NCBI GenBank assembly: GCA_964537505.1
Contig: CAZICK010000062.1
Span: 1 to 23,207, forward strand
Source: DAINBT01 sp036732785
GTDB lineage: Bacteria > Planctomycetota > Phycisphaerae > Sedimentisphaerales > SM23-30
Length of the DNA stretch: 23,207 nt
Direction: 5' to 3'
The notes below the pieces were generated by a model. The model was given only the letters and a program-made list of their open reading frames with translations. It was not told the origin of the DNA and did not search any database. Shown here piece after piece: positions 1 through 8,400 of the stretch; within the stretch, counting starts at the first letter, position 1; every line of letters begins with the position of its first letter. Made by a program: the position numbers and the translations under genes.

Positions 1-79
1 AATGTCAATCCCGGAGTTTTTAGTTTGACTGTTTTATTTCGAGGCATTATCATACGAGGAGCCAAAAGTAGGTGATTGG

Positions 80-274
80 TTGGATTGGGAGATAATTTGC
101 TTGACGGGGGTGGATGGAATTTGGTATCATAGCGTGTATGTATGTGGCAAAGTCGGTTGCCCGGATGAGGGAAACTGGATAGTTGCACAGCAAAGAGCAG
201 GAGGTAGTTGTCATGTGGACGGGAAAATCGAGATTGTTGGTAATTACTATCAGGGGTATGACTGTCATGTATAG
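80..274 (+). CDS. possible small or remnant protein, unknown
   Basis: This is a 64-residue reading frame with a TTG as its first start. The frame is open further upstream to a stop at 26-28, so it could be the tail of a broken longer gene rather than a complete one. The product has six cysteines and many aromatic and glycine residues. I see no signal peptide, membrane segment or family I recognise. I found no ribosome binding site in front of the TTG. It ends 17 bases before the glycoside hydrolase start, so it could also be chance coding within that gene's leader. Nothing else is visible in 1-291 apart from the hydrolase ribosome binding site AAAGGAG at 278-284. Confidence 0.22.
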   Translation: MDWEIICLTGVDGIWYHSVYVCGKVGCPDEGNWIVAQQRAGGSCHVDGKIEIVGNYYQGYDCHV

Positions 275-291
275 AATAAAGGAGAAGATAA

Positions 292-3200
292 ATGATGAGA
301 ATAACAAATCAACATGGAAACGACTTCAGATATAAGTATTTTATAAGTATAGTTTATATTATGCTTTGTTTAACTCAGTTTCAATCACAAGCAGCGCAAG
401 GCCCATTGCTGCTGGATCCGGATACGATTGAATCTTATGTTAATCAATTCAACGCCGAGGATCGCTGGTTTTTCCAGGTTTCTACGGATGCGGAGGTTTC
501 GCAGGTCAATAACGGCGTCTATGGCGGTCAATATGTTAAAAATGCCGATCTGGATCAGAATGGCCATTCCGATGCATTTGATTATTTGAAAGATAACATT
601 CCATTGTTTGATGCGCCGGATGCCGATCTGGTTCAGACGTATTATTTCCGCTGGTGGACATATCGCAAGCACATCAAGAATATCGGCACCGAACAGAATC
701 CCAGTTTCGTTTTGACTGAATTTATCGATCCGGTTGACTGGGCCGATCCAGTGACCAATACGATTTCCTGCCCTTCTTCTCATCATATCTACGAAGGGCG
801 ATGGATTCATCAGTCTCAACTGATGGATGATTACGAGCGTTACTGGATGACCCATGCTAACGCAACTCCCAGGCGTTATTCATGCTGGCTGGCGGATGCG
901 ATTTATGCACGCTACAAGGTCAATCCAGATGATGGTCTGGTTACCGAACTGGTTGCTGACCAGACAAATCTGCTGAACCTTGAAACAAACTACAATGGAT
1001 GGGTCAGTGGTGCAACGCAATCGGCATATCGTGATACCGACGACGGTTTGTTCTGGCAGATTGATGACCGCGATGGAATGGAAGTCAGTTACGGGGGCAG
1101 CGGCAAGCGGGCTACGCTCAACTCGTATATGTTCGGAGACACCCGGGCGATCGCCCAGATGTTTCGCATTGCCGCAGAGTACGACACGGAAAATGCAGCG
1201 ACTTACCTGCAAAAGGCCGATCTATTTGACAACACTGCTGAAAGCATCAAACAGGCGATGCTGGGCTACCTTTGGGATCCAGCCGATGAGTTTTTCAAGG
1301 TTGGCTATAACGATTTCCCCGGCGGTTCTTTGCAGGGCAGGCGCGAACTTCACGGTTTTACGCCCTGGTATTTTAATATGCCCGATGATGGCGGGGCGGT
1401 CAATTATGACCTGGCCTGGAGTCATTTAGGCAGCTTTACCACCGCTTACGGATTTACCAGCGGCGCTCATGATGAGACAGGATACAACACCGGAAGTGTA
1501 GGCAGTTGCTGTCGGTGGGACGGTCCGATCTGGCCGTACGCAACCGCGATCACTCTCAAGGCCATGGCCAATCTTCTTCGCAATTATGATCAGAGTTATG
1601 TGGACACTGACGATTACTTTAACCAGTTAATGATATATTCAGGCAGCCATGAAGAAACTTATACGATCGGCGGTGGACCCGACACCATCTCCTGTATCGA
1701 CGAATCGATGGTTTCCGGCGGTGTTGACGGGGGTCACTGGACTCAGATCGGCGTACCCAACACACCTCGAGGCTTTGCTTATAATCATTCTACTTTCTGT
1801 GATTTGATTATCAGCGACCTGATCGGATTACAGCCGCGAGCTGATGGAGTGGTTGAAGTCGATCCGCTGGTTCCGCAAGGGCAATGGGCCTGGTTCTGTT
1901 TGGATAACATCCTCTATCACGGTTGTATTTTGACGATCGTATGGGACCAGGATGGCACCAAGTACGGTCAGGGCGTCGGGCTGCGAGTTTATGCGGACGG
2001 AACACTTATAGCTTCGTCAAGTACGCTGCAGAAAGTCCAGGGTGCTCTGCCCGGGCGGGGAGACACTAATCTCGACGGCAGAATTGACCTGGTGGATTTC
2101 GCGTGGTTAGCTGCGTACTGGCTGGAGACCGGCTGTAATGCGAGCAACGATTACTGCAGCGAGGCCGACATTGACAGAATGGGCGAGGTAGGACTGGGCG
2201 ATTTGGAGATTATGGCGGGGAATTGGCTGGAAGGTGTCCCACGGCTTGTGGCGCATTGGAAGTTAGATGAGTCGAGCGGAACGGTTGCCGTGGATAGTAC
2301 CAGCAATGGGCATAACGGGACACTTAATGGTGATCCGATGTGGCGGCCGAGTGGTGGTAAGATTGGCGGGGCTCTGGAATTTGACGGGGCCGGTGATTAT
2401 GTGGAAGTCGAAGGTTACAAGGGTATCAGCGGGTCAAGTCCTCGAACCGTAACCGCATGGGTCAGGACCGAATCGAATGGATCGACACTGTCGATTGTGC
2501 GCTGGGGTGCGACAGAGGCCCTCGGTGGTTTATGGTCTAATGTGATCAACGCCGAGGGTAAACTGCGAGCCGCGGTGATTGGCGGCAGCATTGCCGGTGA
2601 TACGGATATAGCTGATGATACATGGCATCATGTGGCTATTGTGTTGCCCGATAAAGTGCATGTGAAGGTCGAAGATATACGGCTTTATGTAGATGGCGAG
2701 CAAGAAAGTACCACAATCAGTTATGGCACACAGGCAATCAACACCGCAGTCGGCATGGACGTCTTGATTTCTTTAGACGGCTGCGAAGGTTTGCTGGATG
2801 ATGTTCGGATTTATGACTATGCGCTGAGCATAAGAGAAATTCGAACGCTGGCAGGTTTCTCTCCTGAGTTGGTGGCACATTGGAAGTTGGATGAGTTGAG
2901 TGGTACGGTTGCCAGTGATAGTGTGGGGAGTAATGATGGGACGCTTAACGGTAATCCGACGTGGTGGCCGGATGGTGGGAAGATTGGCGGGGCGCTGGAA
3001 TTTGACGGGGACGGTGATTATGTGGAGATCGAAGGTTACAAAGGTATCAGCGGGTGGAATCCTCGAACTGTAACCGCATGGGTAAGGACCGAATCGAATG
3101 GATTGACACTGTCGATTGTGCGCTGGGGTACGCTGGGAATCAACGGTGGCCTATGGTCTAATGTGATCAACGCTGAGGGGAAACTGCGAGCCGCTGTGGT

Positions 3201-3486
3201 TGGCGGCAGCGTTGTCGGTGATACAGATATAGATGATGATACATGGCATCATGTAGCGATTGTCTTGCCGGACAAAGAGGATGTGAAAGTCGAAGATATA
3301 CTGCTTTATGTGGATGGCGGGCAGGAAGATACAATCATCAGCTTAGGCAGTCAGACAATCGATACCGCTGTCGGGATGGATGTTTTGATTTCTTTAGATG
3401 GGTCTGTTGGTATGCTGGATGATGTTCGGATATATAATTATGCGATGAGTGAGGAGGAGATTGGTGCGTTGGCGGGTGTGTTGTGA
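292..3486 (+). CDS. secreted MGH1/GH63-like glycoside hydrolase, dockerin-like and two LamG domains
   Basis: The 1064-residue product starts with a hydrophobic signal peptide (about residues 1-35). Residues about 40-575 form an (alpha/alpha)6 six-hairpin catalytic domain of the mannosylglycerate-hydrolase/GH63-like type. The supporting motifs are YYFRWWTYRKHI near the N-terminus, a DDRDGME stretch followed by GGSG that probably carries the catalytic acid, and a late GPIWPYATAITLKAMANLL segment. A dockerin-like pair of calcium motifs (GDTNLDGRIDLVDFAWLAAYWL and its partner, about 588-645) joins it to two LamG/concanavalin-like domains (about 652-859 and 860-1064), which probably bind glycans. 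It likely acts outside the cytoplasm on a polysaccharide or oligosaccharide; the exact substrate cannot be read from sequence. AAAGGAG with 7-nt spacing supports the ATG at 292. A second ATG follows directly at 295. Confidence 0.85.
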   Translation: MMRITNQHGNDFRYKYFISIVYIMLCLTQFQSQAAQGPLLLDPDTIESYVNQFNAEDRWFFQVSTDAEVSQVNNGVYGGQYVKNADLDQNGHSDAFDYLKDNIPLFDAPDADLVQTYYFRWWTYRKHIKNIGTEQNPSFVLTEFIDPVDWADPVTNTISCPSSHHIYEGRWIHQSQLMDDYERYWMTHANATPRRYSCWLADAIYARYKVNPDDGLVTELVADQTNLLNLETNYNGWVSGATQSAYRDTDDGLFWQIDDRDGMEVSYGGSGKRATLNSYMFGDTRAIAQMFRIAAEYDTENAATYLQKADLFDNTAESIKQAMLGYLWDPADEFFKVGYNDFPGGSLQGRRELHGFTPWYFNMPDDGGAVNYDLAWSHLGSFTTAYGFTSGAHDETGYNTGSVGSCCRWDGPIWPYATAITLKAMANLLRNYDQSYVDTDDYFNQLMIYSGSHEETYTIGGGPDTISCIDESMVSGGVDGGHWTQIGVPNTPRGFAYNHSTFCDLIISDLIGLQPRADGVVEVDPLVPQGQWAWFCLDNILYHGCILTIVWDQDGTKYGQGVGLRVYADGTLIASSSTLQKVQGALPGRGDTNLDGRIDLVDFAWLAAYWLETGCNASNDYCSEADIDRMGEVGLGDLEIMAGNWLEGVPRLVAHWKLDESSGTVAVDSTSNGHNGTLNGDPMWRPSGGKIGGALEFDGAGDYVEVEGYKGISGSSPRTVTAWVRTESNGSTLSIVRWGATEALGGLWSNVINAEGKLRAAVIGGSIAGDTDIADDTWHHVAIVLPDKVHVKVEDIRLYVDGEQESTTISYGTQAINTAVGMDVLISLDGCEGLLDDVRIYDYALSIREIRTLAGFSPELVAHWKLDELSGTVASDSVGSNDGTLNGNPTWWPDGGKIGGALEFDGDGDYVEIEGYKGISGWNPRTVTAWVRTESNGLTLSIVRWGTLGINGGLWSNVINAEGKLRAAVVGGSVVGDTDIDDDTWHHVAIVLPDKEDVKVEDILLYVDGGQEDTIISLGSQTIDTAVGMDVLISLDGSVGMLDDVRIYNYAMSEEEIGALAGVL
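2245..3486 (+). repeat. tandem duplication encoding two LamG domains
   Basis: Two copies of a 624-bp unit (208 codons) lie head to tail inside the hydrolase gene, at 2245-2868 and 2869-3486. Long stretches match at the DNA level, including wobble positions: for example the AHWKLDE, GGKIGGALEFDG, TAWVRTESNG, LWSNVINAEGKLRAAV and DTWHHVAIVLPDK blocks. That points to a fairly recent duplication rather than two independently acquired domains. The second copy is shorter by the residues lost at the C-terminus. Confidence 0.9.
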
Positions 3487-3534
3487 TAGTGAGTGAATGA
3501 TGGAAGGCACTGGAAGATGGGCTTCGCTTCGTGT

Positions 3535-3599
3535 CCCGCTTTCGCGGGGGTGACAGTTGGGTGGTGACATGCGAAAGTCCGCGTGGGCTAAGAGCCCAC
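3535..3599. repeat. REP-like palindromes between convergent genes
   Basis: Two hairpins sit between the ends of two convergent genes. The first is CCCGC-TTTC-GCGGG (3535-3548). The second is GTGGGCT-AAG-AGCCCAC (3583-3599), with a perfect 7-bp stem. The CCCGCGAAAGCGGG core is a common interspersed repeat type in bacterial genomes, and the second stem looks like another dispersed palindrome. Neither is followed by a T-run on either strand, so an intrinsic terminator is only a possibility. The rest of 3487-3724 shows no gene I can support. Confidence 0.55.
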
Positions 3600-3724
3600 C
3601 ATCTACCGGAGAAGATGGCGGGCGTGTGGCGGGCGGTGGTACGCAAAGGCCTTGCAGCAGCATCATGATCGAGCGGGGAGATATGAGGCTTTTTGGTCGA
3701 AATCAGACTCGCAATAAACACTTC

Positions 3725-6568
3725 TCAATAATCGGCCAGCCAATTATCGATAAATACCAGAAGGTCCGGCATGTTGATGGAACCATCGGGACTAATGTCA
3801 CAGGCAGGATTATAGCGTGCCTGTCCATCCATAGTCAGCCATGCCGCCGCCAATATTGTAAAGTCATCGAAGTTCACCTCTCCGTTCGGCTCGAAGTCGC
3901 CTGGCCAGGGACCGACGACAGCGTATAACTGCGGAATGAAAATAAAGTCCGAGCTTGATAGCGAAGTGTTGTGTGTCTGAACAGCCAGCACGTTGATTCC
4001 GGGGACCAGGTCACCGAGGTGGTCGCTTAGATCAACCTCCTCTGGAGGACAGGGTCCGGACGACGTGCCGGTGCCACAACATGCCTCGTGGTTAGACGTC
4101 TGTGCCGTCTGATTATGGGTGGGAGGATCCGGTGCATACCGGCTATCGACCGGTGTTCCGTTGATGTAGGCAATGTATCCGTCATCCCAGTCCATGGTAA
4201 AAGTCAGACCGGTTAATCGCGATGGCGCCTCGACTATGAAGAGTCGGCGTGCGTACACACTGATGTAGTTGTTCTGCATGTCAGTTAAATTAGTGGCGAT
4301 GCATAATTCATAACCAGTGCCGGCCTCGTACCCGATGCCCGTGGGTCCGAGCAGCCAGGCATCGTCGTCGAACGCCAACTCGTTCCAATCCGCCGGCGGT
4401 TCGATTGTGCCCTTGAAGTAGTGCCACTGGTCACCCTCCATGATCAGCGGCTCGACGTATTCTAATGGGATATGATAGGTTATCTGGTGATATCCGGTCA
4501 ACTCGGCATTGACCGGATTGCCCAGGGTCACACTAAGCTCTCGCAGGCCCTGGGTGGGCGGAATAGCGAACTGAATGTACTTTAGCGACTCACCGGGAAT
4601 AAATTGCAAAGAGCCGCTGTCATAAGGCCCGTCGTTAGTATCAATAGTGTAATCGACCGATACTGAATTTGTGTTGAAGGTGCTCAGGCGGACAGGAATC
4701 TTGTCAGTAATCTCAGAGAAATCGAAGACATCTTTGACTGTTGCCAATCCAATTCCTACTGTCCCGGCTGGCGTGGGCAGAAATGGTGCCAATTCAGCCA
4801 GTTGGCTGGGATTGCCCTGTGGATCCCAGATTAAATTATTGGGATAGTTGGCATTCGGTGAGCTAAGGTAGTTGTTCTGGATGTCCATTTGAGAAAGATG
4901 CACAGTCCAGTCATCCCATGCCCGGCCCCAAACATCTCTTACGTTAAATAGAAGGAGTGAATTGCTCACTGTCAAAAAACCATCATAGCTCCAGTCGTAA
5001 TTATCACCAAAACGAGCTCCTATCACATTAGCTGTGCTAAGGCAGTGATCCGCATCCACAGTCGGGTCGTTATAACCGCATTCGATCCCTTGTCCACAAT
5101 TCAAGATGACGGTATCGATGATATCGGCATCTCTTGTATCTGACCAGGCCATAGCTTCGTGATAGCATGATTCAAACCAGCAGTTATTGACAGTTACCGA
5201 ACCGGCCGCACCGGCCCCTGCATCGATTCCATCATCCAAAGCCCAGCCGAGAAGGCAATCGGTCAGGGAATGCGCTCCGCCTGTCAGGTAAAAGACATCG
5301 CTGTCATCATCGGCAAAGGGAGCGGTAGCCGAAGGAAATTCGATCAGTGCGCAATCTTCAAGTATTACAGCACCGCCATTATACTGGCCGGCAGTTACAC
5401 ATTTTTGAACGAGACAACCTGTCATGGTCAAATAGGAACTCTCACCATGTCCCGCCTGACCATGGTTTTCCACCAGATAACAATCGGTCAGGCTCACATG
5501 CTCTCCGCCAGACAGGTAAAACAGACATTGATCCTTGCGGTGACTGCTGCCGTGGCCGGGATTGTTATCGAACCAATTCGAATCGGCGCCGCTTCCTGTG
5601 AGAATAGCGCCAGTTAATTCCCCTTGAGATGTGCCCGATTCGAAAAGGAACCCACCCCAGGGAACGTTCCTGTCCGGGCCGGTGAAGACAACCGGTTGCT
5701 CCAAAGTGCCGTTGACGACTATACTGCCTTCCACCGAAATCGTAATGTCAGGGTCGATCATGATTACACTTGCGGCGCCTATGGTCAAGGTGGCGCCTGA
5801 TGCTATCGTCAGTAAATTCCCGGCAACGCCGCTAATATGAATCCGAGCATTTTCACCCCAGTTGGTTGAGGTGGTAATATTCGCCGAGACCGTTTGCCAT
5901 GTTGTGGAGGCCTCGATTGTAATTTGCTTTGGTATCTGAAGAGATTGAATTTCCGCTGTGTAGGAAATGATACCGCCTTCCGCAGCCGCCGGCAGAAAGA
6001 CAGACCCGACTCCACGTAACAGTTGCAATGGGTAATTTTGAAAACCATCAGCCGTGATGTCGCCATTGACGCCGAGCCGATTACCTGATGCGTCCTCTAC
6101 TCGGGCGATGACCGGGATATCAAGTCCCATGGGATATGCCGCGGGAGTAACAATCGTAAGCTGGGCGTTTGTGAACTCAGCCGCCGCTGAATCGATCGAT
6201 GGATATGGGGTCCATACTGGCAGACCACACTCCGTATTCCCCCGTTCCATCGCACGGACTATAAATTGAACCAATACGCTCTCTTCCGCTCCGGGGGGCT
6301 GCTCAATCCGATGCACGTACAATTCGTAATATTCCGGTTCGTTGACTTCTATGGAGACATCCGTCGCAATCGGTTCGCCATTCAACTCAACCGTGTAATC
6401 GAAACCTTCCTCAGAGTTAACTATGAAAGAAACGCTCCCACCGTAAATTACCTGATCCTCGACCCCTTCGATAGAAATCTGCGCCAGTCCGGAACTGACC
6501 AACGCAAACAGATTTAGCAGGCAAACCAACCCCCCCATGAATATCCGGCGTAGCGATATTGCGCCCAT
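3725..6568 (-). CDS. secreted parallel beta-helix protein with Calx-beta-like and dockerin-like domains
   Basis: The 947-residue product has a clear signal peptide (residues 1-30, ending SSGLAQ). A region of short beta repeats (about 230-600, with runs such as SGATLTIG, GSIVVNGTL and NNCWFESC) fits a right-handed parallel beta-helix. This fold is used by pectate-lyase-like enzymes and by non-enzymatic surface proteins. A Calx-beta-like stretch follows (about 625-700), then a galactose-binding-like jelly roll (about 700-880, with DDDAWLLGPTGIGY and a Cys-rich insert). A dockerin-like tail occupies 890-947 (GDFEPNGEVNFDDF, then CDISPDGSINMPDLLVFIDNW). I see no catalytic residues that I can assign, so a binding or structural role is as likely as a lyase. 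GAGGAG at 6578-6583 precedes the ATG by 9 nt, and a strong promoter lies at 6616-6644. Confidence 0.8.
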   Translation of the reverse strand: MGAISLRRIFMGGLVCLLNLFALVSSGLAQISIEGVEDQVIYGGSVSFIVNSEEGFDYTVELNGEPIATDVSIEVNEPEYYELYVHRIEQPPGAEESVLVQFIVRAMERGNTECGLPVWTPYPSIDSAAAEFTNAQLTIVTPAAYPMGLDIPVIARVEDASGNRLGVNGDITADGFQNYPLQLLRGVGSVFLPAAAEGGIISYTAEIQSLQIPKQITIEASTTWQTVSANITTSTNWGENARIHISGVAGNLLTIASGATLTIGAASVIMIDPDITISVEGSIVVNGTLEQPVVFTGPDRNVPWGGFLFESGTSQGELTGAILTGSGADSNWFDNNPGHGSSHRKDQCLFYLSGGEHVSLTDCYLVENHGQAGHGESSYLTMTGCLVQKCVTAGQYNGGAVILEDCALIEFPSATAPFADDDSDVFYLTGGAHSLTDCLLGWALDDGIDAGAGAAGSVTVNNCWFESCYHEAMAWSDTRDADIIDTVILNCGQGIECGYNDPTVDADHCLSTANVIGARFGDNYDWSYDGFLTVSNSLLLFNVRDVWGRAWDDWTVHLSQMDIQNNYLSSPNANYPNNLIWDPQGNPSQLAELAPFLPTPAGTVGIGLATVKDVFDFSEITDKIPVRLSTFNTNSVSVDYTIDTNDGPYDSGSLQFIPGESLKYIQFAIPPTQGLRELSVTLGNPVNAELTGYHQITYHIPLEYVEPLIMEGDQWHYFKGTIEPPADWNELAFDDDAWLLGPTGIGYEAGTGYELCIATNLTDMQNNYISVYARRLFIVEAPSRLTGLTFTMDWDDGYIAYINGTPVDSRYAPDPPTHNQTAQTSNHEACCGTGTSSGPCPPEEVDLSDHLGDLVPGINVLAVQTHNTSLSSSDFIFIPQLYAVVGPWPGDFEPNGEVNFDDFTILAAAWLTMDGQARYNPACDISPDGSINMPDLLVFIDNWLADY

Positions 6569-6615
6569 TGTGAAATTCTCCTCAAATGCAGAAAATACTT
6601 TGCTATTTTACACTC

Positions 6616-6644
6616 ATTATAGCAGATATATAGTGATTAGTAAA
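6616..6644 (-). promoter_or_regulatory. sigma70-type promoter for the beta-helix gene
   Basis: On the minus strand, TTTACT (6639-6644) and TATAAT (6616-6621) are separated by 17 bp. The -10 box is preceded by TGC, making an extended -10 element. The predicted start point leaves a leader of about 40 nt before the ATG at 6568, containing the GAGGAG ribosome binding site. Confidence 0.65.
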
Positions 6645-6787
6645 GGTCAAATTGCGCAATAATATAACCCTCTGACATAGCACATTTATATTGAACTCTC
6701 AGTTTGAACTACCACTGACCTGCCATAACTCGAATAATGGCAATTGGTTATGAAGCCAAGACGATCGCTGTGGTTATACCGATGTGA

Positions 6788-6846
6788 TCTTTACGAATTC
6801 CACGCCGCGCCGGATTGCTTGTTGGTTGACAGGAATCGTTTGATGG
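6788..6846 (-). repeat. displaced copy of the korC 3' coding end
   Basis: This 59-bp segment matches 7851-7909 at 56 positions, including 33 consecutive identical bases at 6814-6846. Translated on the minus strand it reads HQTIPVNQQAIRRGVEFVK, and a stop falls at the same codon distance as in korC (6774-6776). It starts 10 bases after the stop of the TIM-barrel gene, so that gene lies exactly between the two copies. No start codon or korC body precedes it, so it is a remnant and not a gene. Confidence 0.9.
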
Positions 6847-6855
6847 GGCTTCTTT

Positions 6856-7797
6856 TCAAATAAGACTTCGAAGCATTGCCAGGGCCTGTTGGTAATCCTT
6901 TGTACCCACATACTCAAGGATGAAGGGGGCGTCAGGAGCAAACTTAGCTGCCGCGGCAATGAACTTTTTATAATCAAGATCACCCTGGCCTGCCGGCACG
7001 CCACGATCAACATGCAGTTTACGGTCTTTGGCATGGAGACAATCGATCCAGGGGCCAAGCTGTGAGAACATTTCCTCGATGTCGTTTATCTCCAGCAGGT
7101 TGGCAGGATCCAGTAACGCTTTTATATTGGGCGAATCGAGTTCTTCCAGAAAGATGCGTGTTCTCTTCGCACTGGCCAAGAAACCGCGATAGAAAGGCTC
7201 GAGAAGTACTGTCGCTTTATGCCCCTGAGCCAGTTTTGCCAGTTCCTTTCCTGTTTTCACCATCCGATGCCAGACTTCCTCCTGAAAGTGGTAAGGCACT
7301 GCCGACGCCGCAACCTTGTCCGAGTGATAATGTCCGGCTTCGGTCACGAACTTACGTACTGCCATATTGTCGCCGATCTTCATCATGGCCTCGAAATATT
7401 CCAGATTAGCCTTTAGCTCATTGTCGTCCGGATGGATCAGGTTCGTATAAACGCCGATGCTGTGAATTGAAATGCCGGCAGAACGATAAACACCGGCAAT
7501 GTCTTTACATCGTTGCGCTGTCATATCCGATACGTCCGACCTGCCATTGTATTCCCAATAGCGACTGTCGGTTTGGCTCAGAAACAACTGAACTACACTT
7601 ATTCCCGCTTCTGCCAATTCCCCGGCCAGTTGTTGGTTCGAATATTCGCCAAAACCAAGGGTGGACATGCCGATTATTGGTTTTTTGGGCGAAGGTATAT
7701 TCGTCATTGCCGAAGTAGTACGAGCAATTGATAATGGCAGTGCCATGGCAGCGCCTACTTTAATTGCTTCTCTGCGAGTGATCCGATTATTAAACAT
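6856..7797 (-). CDS. Tat-exported sugar isomerase/epimerase-like TIM-barrel protein
   Basis: The 313-residue product belongs to the xylose-isomerase-like TIM-barrel superfamily (AP endonuclease 2 fold), a usual length for the family. It opens with a twin-arginine signal (TRREAIK at residues 7-13, then an alanine-rich hydrophobic stretch), so it is probably exported folded. Likely metal-binding positions appear in order as LLEPF (Glu), LLDPANLLE (Asp), CLHAKD (His) and FILEYVG (Glu). Substrate cannot be assigned; such proteins in planctomycetes are usually tied to sugar or inositol metabolism. It follows korC by 39 bp on the same strand and has no clear promoter of its own, so it may be read through from the kor operon. 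Its flanks are duplicated korC sequence, which suggests it was inserted there. Confidence 0.85.
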   Translation of the reverse strand: MFNNRITRREAIKVGAAMALPLSIARTTSAMTNIPSPKKPIIGMSTLGFGEYSNQQLAGELAEAGISVVQLFLSQTDSRYWEYNGRSDVSDMTAQRCKDIAGVYRSAGISIHSIGVYTNLIHPDDNELKANLEYFEAMMKIGDNMAVRKFVTEAGHYHSDKVAASAVPYHFQEEVWHRMVKTGKELAKLAQGHKATVLLEPFYRGFLASAKRTRIFLEELDSPNIKALLDPANLLEINDIEEMFSQLGPWIDCLHAKDRKLHVDRGVPAGQGDLDYKKFIAAAAKFAPDAPFILEYVGTKDYQQALAMLRSLI

Positions 7798-7836
7798 GAT
7801 TTTCTACCCCGCTAAAAAAACGATGCATTATATCAC

Positions 7837-8400
7837 CTATGCCAATACCGTCTTTACGAATTCCGCGCCTCGCCGAATTGCTTGTTGGTTGACAGGAATC
7901 GTTTGATGGTGCCGCGGCGCCAGCACATTCTCCATGCAACTCGCCGCTGTATCGGGATCGATCAGTCCTCGTTTTTGCAGATATGCGCCCAGCGCTACCA
8001 TGTTGGCACTTCTGGGATTGTTCAACTCGATGGCGATGTCATCAACCGGTATAGCTAATACCTCGATGTCATCGCGTTGTGGTTTTTCAGGAACTTTCGA
8101 ACTGTTGAGCACCAGCAGGCCGCCAGGTTTAATACGCGGCGCAAATTTATGGTATGAAGCCTTGTTCATCGCGATGAGCGTATCGGGATTGATAACCAGC
8201 GGTGAAGCGATGGACTCCTGTGCTATGATTACCATGCAGTTGGCCGTGCCGCCGCGAACCTCCGCGCCGTAGGAGGGCATATATGTAACTTCACGACCGG
8301 ATACCATGGCCGCCTGAGCCACCACCTTGCCGGCCAGGATAATTCCCTGACCGCCGAACCCGGCAATAATCAAACTCTCATAAGAACCATTTTTCGACAT
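7837..8400 (-). CDS. korC: 2-oxoacid:ferredoxin oxidoreductase, gamma subunit
   Basis: The 187-residue product is the gamma (POR/KOR gamma) subunit of a CoA-acylating 2-oxoacid:ferredoxin oxidoreductase. It has the typical N-terminal IIAGFGGQGIILAGKVVAQAA loop, the YMPSYGAEVRGGTANC motif and the usual length. With korA, korB and korD it would oxidise a 2-oxoacid and pass electrons to ferredoxin in the cytoplasm. The start codon directly follows the korB stop (TAA then ATG), which suggests translational coupling. A branched-chain 2-oxoacid enzyme (vor type) is a real alternative to a 2-oxoglutarate enzyme. The last 59 bp of its coding end are repeated downstream of the next gene. Confidence 0.88.
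   Translation of the reverse strand: MSKNGSYESLIIAGFGGQGIILAGKVVAQAAMVSGREVTYMPSYGAEVRGGTANCMVIIAQESIASPLVINPDTLIAMNKASYHKFAPRIKPGGLLVLNSSKVPEKPQRDDIEVLAIPVDDIAIELNNPRSANMVALGAYLQKRGLIDPDTAASCMENVLAPRHHQTIPVNQQAIRRGAEFVKTVLA
7851..7909 (-). repeat. korC 3' end, partner of the displaced copy
   Basis: This is the in-gene copy of the 59-bp direct repeat, offset 1063 bp from the copy at 6788-6846. It encodes the korC tail HQTIPVNQQAIRRGAEFVK. The two copies stop matching abruptly at CCATCAAACG on the 5' (coding) side, where korC continues in one and the end of the TIM-barrel gene lies in the other. Confidence 0.9.

Noticed and set aside
3338..3721. Minus-strand frame opposite the end of the hydrolase and in the spacer
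   Set aside because: Low-complexity His, Ser and Pro composition from reading REP-like and LamG DNA in reverse; no ribosome binding site or domain.
6774..7058. Minus-strand frame of 94 codons ending in the korC-like tail
   Set aside because: Only the last 25 or so codons are korC-like. The rest is an out-of-frame reading of the TIM-barrel gene, so it is a remnant joined by chance.
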